Of a stretch of DNA of 32,610 nucleotides, positions 8,109 to 15,383 are shown piece after piece. Both the position numbers and the translations under genes were made by a program. Every line of letters starts with the position of its first letter. The first letter of the stretch is position 1. The DNA is from an uncultured Veillonella sp. (lineage in GTDB: Bacteria > Bacillota > Negativicutes > Veillonellales > Veillonellaceae), in contig USQK01000012.1 in the NCBI GenBank assembly GCA_900556785.1, positions 1 through 32,610 on the forward strand. Direction: 5' to 3'. The notes under the pieces are model-generated. The model was not told the origin of the DNA. It saw only the letters and a program-made list of their open reading frames with translations, and did not search any database.

Positions 8109-8621
8109 TTATCTATCAGGTGTAGATAGTGCCTCGATAGCTACGCTACCACCGCGTACAACTTCAATGCGATTAACGAACATATCTTTAAATAGAGCAA
8201 TCATGTCGTTATTTTTAGATACTGTTTTTACACATTGTACGAGAACAGATTTGCGGTTATAATCGACTACCAACAAGTCAAAGGTTTGAGCAATGCGGAA
8301 GATTTCTTGTTTATCTGCTTCTTTGCAGCTGTTGACCTTAATAAACAATAGTTCTTTCTTTGTAATCGGCATATCCGTAAAGTCGATAACCTTAATCACC
8401 TCTACACTGCGATTAAGCTGTTTAATGATTTGTTCGTACGTCAAATCGTCGCATGTGAGCTCAATGGTCATACGAGACATGGTATGATCTTCTGTCTCCC
8501 CTACAGTCAATGTATCAAGGTTATAGTTTTTACCTGCGAAGAGGCCTGAAATTTTAGCCAATACGCCGATTTGGTTCTCTACATACGCTGAAATACAGCG
8601 TTTTTCCATATGTAATTCCAT
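8109..8621 (-). CDS. ilvN: Acetolactate synthase small (regulatory) subunit
   Basis: A 170-aa regulatory subunit that binds IlvB and confers valine feedback inhibition in the branched-chain amino acid pathway. The N-terminal ACT domain (about 5-78) has the family pattern NQIGVLAKISGLF followed by NLDTLTVGETED; a second ACT-like domain fills the C-terminal half. It starts 8 nt after the ilvB stop, and its AGGAGG overlaps that stop region, so the two are translationally linked. A second ATG four codons later is possible but lies further from the ribosome binding site. Confidence 0.93.
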   Translation of the reverse strand: MELHMEKRCISAYVENQIGVLAKISGLFAGKNYNLDTLTVGETEDHTMSRMTIELTCDDLTYEQIIKQLNRSVEVIKVIDFTDMPITKKELLFIKVNSCKEADKQEIFRIAQTFDLLVVDYNRKSVLVQCVKTVSKNNDMIALFKDMFVNRIEVVRGGSVAIEALSTPDR

Positions 8622-8629
8622 AGCCCCTC

Positions 8630-10357
8630 CTATTTTTTATCCTTTAATAACATATCGCTTAAAGATTTGCCAGCTGGTACCATTGGCAATACATTGAGCT
8701 CCGTTGGAATGATAAACTCAAGTAATGTAGGACCATCTTTGAAAGTATCTGCCAATTGGAACCCTTTTTCGATATCCTCTACCTTAGTAATGCGCATTGC
8801 CTTTGCACCATAAGCTTCTGCCAATTGTACAAAGTTTGGAACGTATTCAAACTCATCATTATCGATCATATCACGTGTCACAATAGAGCTTTCATCCATC
8901 AACAAATTAGTACAAGCATATCGTTTGTCGTAGAACAATTGTTGCCATTGGCGTACATTACCAAGGAAGCCATTATTCAAAATGATGAGAGTTACTGGTA
9001 AACGGTAATGCATAGCTGTGGCAAATTCTTGGATATTCATTTGTACGCCACCATCACCACAGATAGCAAACACTCGTTTATCAGGGTTGCCAATTTGAGC
9101 CCCTAACGCCGCTGGGAACCCATAGCCCATCGTACCAAGGCCACCAGATGTCAACATTTGGTGTTGTCCTTTAATTTCAAGGAACTGAGTAGTCCACAAT
9201 TGATTTTGTCCTACATCAGTAGCAACAATAGGTCGTGCATAGTGGTTATTAATATAATCAATAACAATTTGAGGTGTTAAGCCCTCTTCACCAGCTTGTG
9301 TAACAGGGCGCTCAGCCTTAAGTTGTTGTAATTGCGCAGGCCATTCACCAAGATCATGAGGTTCAATATATTCCAATAATTTTTCAATAGCTAATTTAGC
9401 ATCTGCTACGATTGGAATATCCACCTTAATATTTTTAGAGATAGATGCTGCATCTACATCGATATGAATAATCTTACAATTTTGTGCAAAGGTACTTAAT
9501 TTACCCGTAATGCGATCATTGAAGCGAGTGCCAATAGAAATCATTACATCACAATCTGTGAGTGCCACATTTGGTGCATAGCCACCGTGAATCCCTACAT
9601 TACCGAGGTATAGAGGATGACGTGTATCTACGGCCCCTTTCCCCATCAAGGTCGTTACAACTGGAATGCCTGTTTTTTCAATTAAATCCATCATAAGCTG
9701 GTTGGCACCACTAATACTGACGCCACCACCTAATAGAAACAGTGGTCGCTTAGCCTTAGAAATGATGGAGCAAGCCTTTTTAACTTGCCCTACGTGAACA
9801 GCCATATTCGGTTTATAACCTCGGATATTAACCTCTGTAGGATATTCATCAGATCCCATCGCCTTTTGAATATTTTTAGGAATATCTACAACTACAGGGC
9901 CTGGACGACCGGTACGAGCAATGTAGAAAGCTTCTTTCAAAATGCGCCCTAAGTCTTTACGATCACGGACAGTGACAGCATATTTACAAATATTACGGAC
10001 GATACCAACTGTATCCACCTCTTGGAAGGCATCATTGCCCATAAGACCTAAGTCTACTTGGCCTGTAATACAAACGAGAGGCACACTATCTGCATAAGCA
10101 GTAGCAATACCTGTTACAAGATTGGTCGCACCTGGTCCAGAGGTTACCATACAAACCCCTACCTTACCCGTGCTACGAGCATATCCATCAGCAGCATGAG
10201 CTAACGCTTGCTCGTGACGAGGCAAAATAACCTTTACCTGATCTTGTTTATATAATTCATCCATAATATCGATAGTAGCAGCCCCAGGATAGTTAAATAA
10301 GATTTCTACCTGCTCCTCTTGAAGGGCTTTTACCAAATACTGCGCGCCTGAAATCAT
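8630..10357 (-). CDS. ilvB: Acetolactate synthase large (catalytic) subunit
   Basis: A 575-aa ThDP-dependent enzyme condensing pyruvate to acetolactate (valine/leucine) or pyruvate with 2-ketobutyrate to acetohydroxybutyrate (isoleucine). The catalytic Glu49 lies in RHEQALAHAADGYAR, the ThDP motif GDGG...NN starts near 434, and the C-terminal VLPMVPAGKSL is as in the family. I chose the ATG at 10357, preceded by AAGGAG with 6 nt spacing. The open frame runs 49 codons further upstream, but that extension covers the promoter region and is not family-like. The N-terminal NYPGAAT replaces the more common GYPGGAV; this looks like ordinary variation. No T-box leader motif was found. Confidence 0.95.
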   Translation of the reverse strand: MISGAQYLVKALQEEQVEILFNYPGAATIDIMDELYKQDQVKVILPRHEQALAHAADGYARSTGKVGVCMVTSGPGATNLVTGIATAYADSVPLVCITGQVDLGLMGNDAFQEVDTVGIVRNICKYAVTVRDRKDLGRILKEAFYIARTGRPGPVVVDIPKNIQKAMGSDEYPTEVNIRGYKPNMAVHVGQVKKACSIISKAKRPLFLLGGGVSISGANQLMMDLIEKTGIPVVTTLMGKGAVDTRHPLYLGNVGIHGGYAPNVALTDCDVMISIGTRFNDRITGKLSTFAQNCKIIHIDVDAASISKNIKVDIPIVADAKLAIEKLLEYIEPHDLGEWPAQLQQLKAERPVTQAGEEGLTPQIVIDYINNHYARPIVATDVGQNQLWTTQFLEIKGQHQMLTSGGLGTMGYGFPAALGAQIGNPDKRVFAICGDGGVQMNIQEFATAMHYRLPVTLIILNNGFLGNVRQWQQLFYDKRYACTNLLMDESSIVTRDMIDNDEFEYVPNFVQLAEAYGAKAMRITKVEDIEKGFQLADTFKDGPTLLEFIIPTELNVLPMVPAGKSLSDMLLKDKK

Positions 10358-10427
10358 AGGTGTCTCCTTATCTATGTAATACATGCATATTGTATTCTCA
10401 ATATTCTCATTAGGCATATCTAAAAAA

Positions 10428-10456
10428 TTGAATATCTTATATAGATGTGATATACT
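10428..10456 (+). promoter_or_regulatory. Promoter of the glutaredoxin-like gene
   Basis: TTGAAT (10428-10433) and TATACT (10451-10456) are 17 nt apart. Transcription would start near 10463, exactly where the adjacent palindrome begins, leaving a leader of about 87 nt. Confidence 0.7.
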
Positions 10457-10462
10457 CAGTAG

Positions 10463-10483
10463 TGTACCATATATTGTGGTACA
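10463..10483. promoter_or_regulatory. Operator-like palindrome between ilvB and the glutaredoxin-like gene
   Basis: TGTACCA-tatattg-TGGTACA is a perfect 7-bp inverted repeat with a 7-nt spacer. Outer TACTCA (10453-10458) and TGAGTA (10484-10489) extend the symmetry with a 4-nt offset. It sits at the start site of the plus-strand transcript and about 110 nt upstream of ilvB, so one regulator could control both. Confidence 0.5.
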
Positions 10484-10549
10484 TGAGTATGTATAAAATC
10501 TCAAATTATGTAAGTATATGTTGATTCTATCTGGAAAGGACTGTGTAAC

Positions 10550-10828
10550 ATGAAAGAAATCTTAGGTTTCCACTTAATCGGTTGCCCTTACTGCGAAAAC
10601 GCATTCCGCGCTATCGATGAACTCGTTGCAGAAAACCCTGCATACGCAGATATTCATATTAACTGGGTTGAAGATCAAGATGCTCACGAGCTCTTCAAAA
10701 CTCATCCATATGAATACTATCCAAACTTGTGGTTTGACCTCGACAAACAATACGAGGCTCAACCTGGTGAAAGCTATGAACAAACAAAAGCTTTAATCAA
10801 AGCTGTATTGGACAAAGCAATCGCGTAA
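10550..10828 (+). CDS. Small glutaredoxin-like protein with CPYC active site
   Basis: A 92-aa protein with a thioredoxin-fold start (beta strand, then GCPYC at 11-15) and the classical glutaredoxin dithiol CPYC. It probably reduces disulfides or glutathione-like mixed disulfides in the cytoplasm; the partner is unknown. The usual TVP cis-proline region is replaced by YYPNLWF, which keeps a proline. It has its own promoter, an AAGGA ribosome binding site 9 nt before the ATG and a strong terminator. It is divergent from ilvB and stands alone. Confidence 0.8.
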   Translation: MKEILGFHLIGCPYCENAFRAIDELVAENPAYADIHINWVEDQDAHELFKTHPYEYYPNLWFDLDKQYEAQPGESYEQTKALIKAVLDKAIA

Positions 10829-10864
10829 TCTAGTATTACATAAAAATGTGATAAATCCATTAAG

Positions 10865-10895
10865 AAAGAGGCTAGCAGTGCTAGCCTCTTTTTTT
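10865..10895. terminator. Bidirectional intrinsic terminator
   Basis: AAAGAGGCTAGC and GCTAGCCTCTTT form a 12-bp stem with a 3-nt loop, followed by a run of T on the plus strand and mirrored by A upstream. It ends both the glutaredoxin-like gene and the convergent YgbA-family gene. The TAG stop of the latter lies inside the right arm. Confidence 0.9.
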
Positions 10896-11210
10896 GTCTT
10901 TCCATTCAAGATACATATGTTTAATTACTTGGATCGGTGATACAAATAACATTCTAGGCCCACCATATCGCATGATTTCACGTATCTTTTCACGATATGT
11001 TGGTCCATAGCAATGTGTTTTACATACGCTGCAAAAGGTTTTACTTTCCATATGTGGACATACATCAATACGATGCTCTGCATAATTCCAAATGTCTTGG
11101 CACTCCTCACATAGTTCACCTTTAGGCGTGTGGTGTTTATCACGACAATAGATGCCAATAATTTGGTACATAGTTTTTAGTTCTAACTGACGTTTTTCAT
11201 CAACTGTCAC
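10881..11210 (-). CDS. YgbA-family protein (nitrous-oxide-stimulated promoter family)
   Basis: A 109-aa cysteine-rich protein that I recognise as the YgbA_NO family by its pattern: CEEC (38-41), CPHMESKTFCSVCKTHCY and the closing YREKIREIMRYGGPRML. E. coli YgbA belongs to the NsrR nitrosative-stress regulon and supports growth under nitric oxide stress; the biochemical role is unknown. The cysteines could bind metal or an Fe-S cluster. The start is GTG, with AGGAG 6 nt upstream. It follows the methyltransferase stop by 9 nt, and its ribosome binding site overlaps that stop, so the two form an operon. Confidence 0.85.
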   Translation of the reverse strand: MTVDEKRQLELKTMYQIIGIYCRDKHHTPKGELCEECQDIWNYAEHRIDVCPHMESKTFCSVCKTHCYGPTYREKIREIMRYGGPRMLFVSPIQVIKHMYLEWKDKKRG

Positions 11211-11219
11211 GCTAATCTC

Positions 11220-12035
11220 CTATTTCACAGACCAAGAAACCCAAGCGACCTTATCAACGGTCTTATTATGAATTTCACCATTGATAGCTAGTGGTTCAAT
11301 GAGATTTCTAATCTCTTCTTTCATATCATCCATTGCGCCCCAACCGTTATTATGAAGTCGCATAGTAAAGTAATTAATAGCCTTCTCAAGAGACATAACC
11401 TCTGTTTCAGGAACCGTTTTATAAGTTACTTTCACATTATGCCCTATTTCATGGATAGCCTCTAAGCACTCTTTCATCTTGCCATCCCAAGGGAATGAGT
11501 CGCGACCAAAGAAATGTTCAGATAGCATATCTACCGTTTCATCGCTGCGTTCACTAAAAGCGATCCACAAGCATTTATCCTTACTTGATTCATGCATGGC
11601 CCGAATATTTTCTACATCAAACATGATAGGGCAAAAAATACTATATGTTAAATCAAAGGTTTTATCCCATTTTAGTTCACGGCGAGTCTCATCAGACCAC
11701 GGTGCAATATACAAGCTAAGATCTAAACCTTCTGACTCTGCTAATTGTTTAGCACCACGAATCATACCATCAGATAAATCTATACCTGTTGCCTTATAGC
11801 CATCACGAGCCAATCCTAATGCATAGTCACATACACCACAGCCAATATCAAGGGTACAACCGTCTTTAGGGGGCAAAAGATTCTCATTCTTCAAGAAGGA
11901 TAAAAACTCTGTAACCTGCGCCTTACGATCGTCCCGATTGTGCATTTCTACAAAGTAATTAGATCGATTATTCCACGCATCTTGCTCATTACGCCAAGTT
12001 TTGTCGACGGTGAGTTCTTGTATTCTATTTGTCAT
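11220..12035 (-). CDS. Class I SAM-dependent methyltransferase
   Basis: A 271-aa Rossmann-fold methyltransferase. Motif I is LDIGCGVCDYAL (62-73), followed by the acidic SAM-ribose contact in ATGIDLSDGMI. The C-terminal half is less conserved, and no substrate can be read from it. It is first in a two-gene operon with the YgbA-family gene and may share its stress role. GAGGAG precedes the ATG by about 6 nt. Confidence 0.82.
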   Translation of the reverse strand: MTNRIQELTVDKTWRNEQDAWNNRSNYFVEMHNRDDRKAQVTEFLSFLKNENLLPPKDGCTLDIGCGVCDYALGLARDGYKATGIDLSDGMIRGAKQLAESEGLDLSLYIAPWSDETRRELKWDKTFDLTYSIFCPIMFDVENIRAMHESSKDKCLWIAFSERSDETVDMLSEHFFGRDSFPWDGKMKECLEAIHEIGHNVKVTYKTVPETEVMSLEKAINYFTMRLHNNGWGAMDDMKEEIRNLIEPLAINGEIHNKTVDKVAWVSWSVK

Positions 12036-12305
12036 TCTATCTCCTCTGTATCACTACATCAAAACTATGCATTGATACAATTTGCTATTTTATTTAGCTT
12101 AATTAGATACTTTATATTTTTTCATCACGTCCTATATGCCTAGTGTTCCACCTAGGATGTTCAGATTTTCACAAGGACATTTTTATTGTACATCATTCTC
12201 AAAACAAAATGTGTTACTCAAATCACATTTACACGTTATCTTGATATTATTAAATATATATTTTTACATAAATGCTATATTAGACGGTATTTTCAAAAAC
12301 AAAAA
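12036..12305. other. Gene-free AT-rich stretch upstream of the methyltransferase
   Basis: This region separates the methyltransferase start from the LemA terminator. Short open frames here have no ribosome binding sites and no recognisable sequence. An imperfect element TGTATCA...TGATACA (arms near 12043-12049 and 12073-12079 on the plus strand) surrounds an ATGCAT core (12067-12072). NsrR sites contain an ATGCAT-like core, but one short match is weak evidence. No convincing -35/-10 pair was found. Confidence 0.4.
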
Positions 12306-12326
12306 ACTCCACTCAACGAGTGGAGT
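12306..12326 (-). terminator. Intrinsic terminator of the LemA gene
   Basis: ACTCCACT-caacg-AGTGGAGT forms an 8-bp stem. On the minus strand it is followed by TTTTTTGTTTTTG, typical of an intrinsic terminator, about 68 nt past the LemA stop. Confidence 0.85.
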
Positions 12327-12393
12327 CTTTTATCTCTCATTTTACAAATAGATTTATATACTATCTACTCATATACATCAATTGAATATATGA

Positions 12394-13149
12394 TTACTTC
12401 TCTTCTTGTTTCTCTACTGAAGCAGACGCCTCTTCAATTTTAGGAGCTTCTGTTTCAGTTTTCTCTTCAGTCTTTACACTCTCATTATTAGAAGAAGATT
12501 CACGCTCTTGTTTAAGATGTTCTTCTCTCTTCGCTTGTGCTTCTTGCTCGCGTTTTTCAAAGGATTCTCTAATTTTATCTGTTGTATCCTTCAACTTGTC
12601 TGTGCCCTTTATAGCAAGATCTTTAATTGCTTCTGGATCAGCACCACTAAATTCAGCTAAAGCCTCTTCATTATTTGGATCAAAGAATGGGGCCTGGTTA
12701 AATCCCAATAAGGATGCTACAAATACCATTGGAATTTGAGCAATCTCACTATTATACTCTTTTACTTGGAAGTTATAAGTCTCACGTTTATTAGAAATGA
12801 ACGTTTCATTTTCACTAATCGCTTCTAAGAATTTACTATATTGAGTATTGGCTTTTAACTCTGGAAATTGATTAGCTAAAGCTGTAATATTTTGAACTGC
12901 TTTTGCTGTTTCACGAGCCATATCTACAAAGTTATCAGACACTTTTAATTGAATTAATTTTTCATAATCATCATACTCATTTACAAGACCTGTAAACTGA
13001 TTAACAATAGCTACTTTTTTCTCGTAAGCAACGATAATATTGGCACGTGCCTCTTTAATCTCTACAGTCAATTTTTGTAGTAAATTGTATTGCTTAACAA
13101 AAAAGAAAATTAAGAATATAATTATAAAAAATATAAGCGTAGAAAACAT
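12394..13149 (-). CDS. LemA family membrane protein with charged C-terminal tail
   Basis: A 251-aa protein with one N-terminal transmembrane segment (about 3-18, mostly Ile/Phe/Leu) and the helical LemA domain (about 20-180) carrying NQFTGLVNEYDDYEK and QIPMVFVASLLGF-like segments. The last 70 or so residues are highly charged, Glu/Lys-rich and probably disordered. LemA proteins are widespread and of unknown function. I chose the ATG at 13149 (GGAG 8 nt upstream). A longer frame to 13182 lacks a ribosome binding site and would put polar residues before the membrane segment. Confidence 0.88.
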   Translation of the reverse strand: MFSTLIFFIIIFLIFFFVKQYNLLQKLTVEIKEARANIIVAYEKKVAIVNQFTGLVNEYDDYEKLIQLKVSDNFVDMARETAKAVQNITALANQFPELKANTQYSKFLEAISENETFISNKRETYNFQVKEYNSEIAQIPMVFVASLLGFNQAPFFDPNNEEALAEFSGADPEAIKDLAIKGTDKLKDTTDKIRESFEKREQEAQAKREEHLKQERESSSNNESVKTEEKTETEAPKIEEASASVEKQEEK

Positions 13150-13223
13150 AGAACTCTCTCCATTTCGATTACAAACAACCATGCAATTTTGAGAATATTA
13201 TACATATGAAAGATATAACCAAT

Positions 13224-13235
13224 ATGAAATTTCAT
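13224..13235. promoter_or_regulatory. Palindrome between the divergent LemA and small membrane protein genes
   Basis: ATGAAATTTCAT is a perfect 12-bp palindrome, with a second small palindrome TTCATGAA overlapping its right end. The location between two divergent starts suits an operator. Confidence 0.35.
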
Positions 13236-13256
13236 TCATGAAGTGATATAAAATGA

Positions 13257-13285
13257 TTTCATACATTACTTATATTTATTATAAT
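13257..13285 (+). promoter_or_regulatory. Probable promoter of the small membrane protein gene
   Basis: TATAAT (13280-13285) is preceded at 17 nt by a weak -35, TTTCAT (13257-13262). Confidence 0.45.
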
Positions 13286-13308
13286 AGAGATAAGGAGGAC
13301 TTAATTGT

Positions 13309-13728
13309 ATGGGAAAATATATGATAATCCTTATGTTTCTATTGATCGCTATTGCTGTAGTTTTTGCTACTTATAACTTATCTATAATCAGATCTATGCC
13401 TCCTGGAGAGCGTTATAAACTTCTTTACTTTAAGGATGATCAAGTCTCTATAGGCATTGGCTTAGTAAGAAGAACATTTAAATTAAGCGATATTCGTGAG
13501 GTACGTTTTTCTAAAGGAAAACAATTCCGTAGTATGGGCAGCTGGGCCGGCAGAATGCAAATTTGCAAACTAAATGGTAAAACAAGCCGTTGGATAGACT
13601 TTGATGGTACTGTCTATTACAAAAAGATGGTATATATAACTAATGAAGAAGTCATTGATAAATCAATAGACTTACTGATGAATGAATTCCAATCAAGAGG
13701 TATTCGTTGTACTAAATATAGATGCTAA
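13309..13728 (+). CDS. Small membrane-anchored protein of unknown function
   Basis: A 139-aa protein that I do not recognise. It has one N-terminal membrane segment (about 4-21), then a soluble domain rich in short beta-like stretches (YKLLYFKDDQVSIG, FKLSDIREVRF, RWIDFDGTVYY) ending in a helix. This pattern recalls bacterial PH-like domains, but that is only an impression. GGAGG lies 10 nt before the ATG, rather far. It is a monocistronic unit with its own promoter and terminator. Confidence 0.75.
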   Translation: MGKYMIILMFLLIAIAVVFATYNLSIIRSMPPGERYKLLYFKDDQVSIGIGLVRRTFKLSDIREVRFSKGKQFRSMGSWAGRMQICKLNGKTSRWIDFDGTVYYKKMVYITNEEVIDKSIDLLMNEFQSRGIRCTKYRC

Positions 13729-13801
13729 CATATAATTTTCTAAACTATACCTCAACCTAAAGAATAAAGATATCAAGCTAAAGAATAAAGACACATAAAA
13801 A

Positions 13802-13829
13802 GGCTTCTCGAAATTTCGAGAAGCCTTTT
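13802..13829 (+). terminator. Intrinsic terminator of the small membrane protein gene
   Basis: GGCTTCTCGAAATTTCGAGAAGCC is a perfect palindrome followed by TTTTATTT. It lies between the gene and the convergent tRNA-Arg. Confidence 0.85.
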
Positions 13830-13832
13830 ATT

Positions 13833-13908
13833 TGGTGCGCCTAGCAGGAATCGAACCTGCGCACCCGGTTCCGGAGACCGGCGCTCTATCCCCTGAGCTA
13901 TAGGCGCA
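13833..13908 (-). tRNA. tRNA-Arg (anticodon CCG)
   Basis: The minus strand folds as a full cloverleaf: acceptor TGCGCCT/AGGCGCA, D-arm TAGCTCAGGGGATAGAGC, anticodon stem CCGGT/ACCGG with loop CTCCGGA (anticodon CCG, reads CGG) and T-arm CAGGTTCGAATCCTG. The CCA end is encoded (13833-13835). No integrase or duplicated tRNA end is seen nearby. Confidence 0.96.
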
Positions 13909-13921
13909 TGAATACCTAAAA

Positions 13922-13930
13922 ATTATACCA
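13922..13930 (-). promoter_or_regulatory. Extended -10 promoter of tRNA-Arg
   Basis: Minus-strand TGGTATAAT (extended -10) lies 14 nt upstream of the tRNA 5' end; no clear -35 is visible. Confidence 0.55.
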
Positions 13931-13988
13931 TATTACGCTATGGTTCGATAGTATAAAGTATCTACAGATACTAGGTTTATACAGAAGG

Positions 13989-14027
13989 GCCCCTATAGTT
14001 AAGCATTTATTAGCTAACTATAGGGGC
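13989..14027 (-). terminator. Strong hairpin after the tyrosine phosphatase gene
   Basis: GCCCCTATAGTTA (13989-14001) pairs perfectly with TAACTATAGGGGC (14015-14027), and the stem extends inward with one bulge. It begins 8 nt past the stop at 14036. The T-tract on the minus strand is poor, so it may be a weak terminator or an mRNA 3'-end protector. Confidence 0.6.
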
Positions 14028-14035
14028 TATTTCCA

Positions 14036-14494
14036 TTATATATTTTCTTTAATCAATTCTAATAGAGCATCACAGCTACGACTGACATCATCATAGGTTT
14101 CGTCAAAGTTTCCTGTATACCAAGGATCCTTTACATCACGACTTTCACCAACAAAAGACATGGCCTTGTATACCTTAGAATCTACATCATCGCCAATAAT
14201 ACGTTTTAAATTCCGTGCATTGTTTTCATCCATGATAATGAGATAGTCAAAATTATGATAGTCATCAATCGTTACTTGGCGAGCCTTACGACGCGTATAA
14301 GAAATACCCATTTCATCTAATTTCTCTTTAGTCCCGTAATGGGTGTCATTCCCTATTTCCTCACGAGATATAGCTGCAGATTCAACATAAATAGAATCGC
14401 TCAGTCCAGCCTTCGCAACAATATGCTTCATATAAAATTCTGCCATAGTTGAACGACAGATATTACCGTGACAAATGAATAAAACCTTAACCAT
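14036..14494 (-). CDS. Low-molecular-weight protein-tyrosine phosphatase
   Basis: A 152-aa cytoplasmic phosphatase. The P-loop CHGNICRS fits C-x5-R-S (Cys8, Arg14), and the general-acid loop DPWYTG lies in the C-terminal part; both are diagnostic. I preferred the second of two adjacent ATGs (14494) because AGGAG is then 5 nt away and the protein begins MVKVLFICHGN as in the family. It follows the flavoprotein gene by 34 nt. Such enzymes counteract bacterial tyrosine kinases, often in surface polysaccharide control, but none is encoded nearby. Confidence 0.92.
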   Translation of the reverse strand: MVKVLFICHGNICRSTMAEFYMKHIVAKAGLSDSIYVESAAISREEIGNDTHYGTKEKLDEMGISYTRRKARQVTIDDYHNFDYLIIMDENNARNLKRIIGDDVDSKVYKAMSFVGESRDVKDPWYTGNFDETYDDVSRSCDALLELIKENI

Positions 14495-14530
14495 CATAAC
14501 TCCTCTCGTAACGTACCAATCGCTGAGATA

Positions 14531-15172
14531 TTAACGGACAAAGTTCGTAGATACTTTTTTCTCTTTATCTGTATCTGGATATGGTACACCTTGCGCCTTA
14601 GCTACAGCAAAGCTACGCATCATCCAAATCATATTTCTCGCCAAGTTGCGCATTGTTTGCATGCCTTCTTCATCTTGCTTAACATCTTCTGCTACTAGAC
14701 CATGACTGATATTCCAATATGTAGAGCCTGCAATTGGCATTTGAGAAATACCAAAGTATTTATTAAGTACATCAAAGGAAGCCGTTGTACCACCGCGACG
14801 AGCTACGGCGATAGATGCACCTGGTTTAAAGGCAAATGGATTTGGCTTTACACTTTCTGCACTAAAGAATACGCGATCTAAAAAGGATAAAATACGTCCA
14901 CTCGGATGTGCATAATATACAGGTGTTGCAAAGATAAATCCATCTGCATCCTTCGCTTTTTCTACAAAGGCATTTACATCATCATCCTTGAATACACATT
15001 CACCATGTTCAAAACAATAACCACATTGAATACAATCTCGAATCGGCTTATTACCAAGTTGAATAACTTCAGTATCTACATTTGCCTCAGTAAAGACCTT
15101 TTGTACTTCTTTTATAGCTTGCATAGTTGTGCCATTCACATGACTACTACCATTTACGATCAAAACTTTCAT
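14531..15172 (-). CDS. NADPH-dependent FMN reductase family protein, iron-sulfur flavoprotein (Isf) type
   Basis: A 213-aa flavodoxin-like protein. The N-terminal NGSSHVNGTT (about 7-16) is the FMN-phosphate loop, and TPVYYAHPSG the second flavin contact. A compact cysteine motif C-x2-C-x2-C-x5-C (Cys47, 50, 53, 59) matches the cluster motif of archaeal and clostridial Isf proteins, which bind a [4Fe-4S] cluster and FMN and are linked to oxygen or peroxide detoxification in anaerobes. A GGAGG ribosome binding site supports the start. It lies upstream of the tyrosine phosphatase and probably shares its mRNA. An alternative is a quinone or nitro reductase lacking a cluster. Confidence 0.85.
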   Translation of the reverse strand: MKVLIVNGSSHVNGTTMQAIKEVQKVFTEANVDTEVIQLGNKPIRDCIQCGYCFEHGECVFKDDDVNAFVEKAKDADGFIFATPVYYAHPSGRILSFLDRVFFSAESVKPNPFAFKPGASIAVARRGGTTASFDVLNKYFGISQMPIAGSTYWNISHGLVAEDVKQDEEGMQTMRNLARNMIWMMRSFAVAKAQGVPYPDTDKEKKVSTNFVR

Positions 15173-15206
15173 ATTATATCCTCCTAACTCTTACTTAAGA
15201 AGTTGC

Positions 15207-15284
15207 ATATTAACTGGCCTTTATATACTATCACAGAAATACAAAATTGTTAAAGTCTGTCCATCACAGCAAGCCAGTTAATAT
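15207..15284. repeat. 12-bp inverted repeat pair flanking the flavoprotein promoter region
   Basis: ATATTAACTGGC (15207-15218) and GCCAGTTAATAT (15273-15284) are perfect inverted copies 54 nt apart, upstream of the flavoprotein gene. AT-rich promoter-like sequence lies between them. The spacing of about five helical turns would suit two operator sites bound by one regulator. Confidence 0.5.
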
Positions 15285-15330
15285 TTGCCTATTTGCCGCT
15301 ATAGAATAATTCACATAAACACTTTTACAA

Positions 15331-15372
15331 AAAACTCTGTAGCAGCTCGATTTAAAGCTACTACAGAGTTTT
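15331..15372 (-). terminator. Intrinsic terminator of the autotransporter gene
   Basis: AAAACTCTGTAG and CTACAGAGTTTT form a 12-bp stem continued by AGCT/AGCT after one mismatch. TTTTTTG follows on the minus strand. It begins 11 nt past the autotransporter stop. Confidence 0.85.
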
Positions 15373-15383
15373 GATATGCCTAA

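Noticed and set aside
10358..10500. T-box riboswitch for ilvB
   Set aside because: The TGGTAC palindrome superficially resembles the T-box core, but the required GGGTGGNACCGCG-like sequence and the specifier-loop architecture are absent.
10358..10504. N-terminal extension of IlvB by 49 codons
   Set aside because: The ATG at 10357 has an AAGGAG at correct spacing and gives the family-like N-terminus; the extension overlaps the intergenic regulatory region and has no RBS.
12036..12393. Short plus-strand frames of 67 to 85 codons
   Set aside because: They lack RBSs, run across the terminator at 12306-12326 and have low-complexity AT-derived composition.
13757..13792. Direct repeat CTAAAGAATAAAGA, two copies
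   Set aside because: Only two short AT-rich copies after a stop codon; too little for a CRISPR or mobile-element call.
13833..13908. tRNA-Arg as an integration site
   Set aside because: No integrase, no duplicated tRNA 3' end and ordinary genes on both sides.
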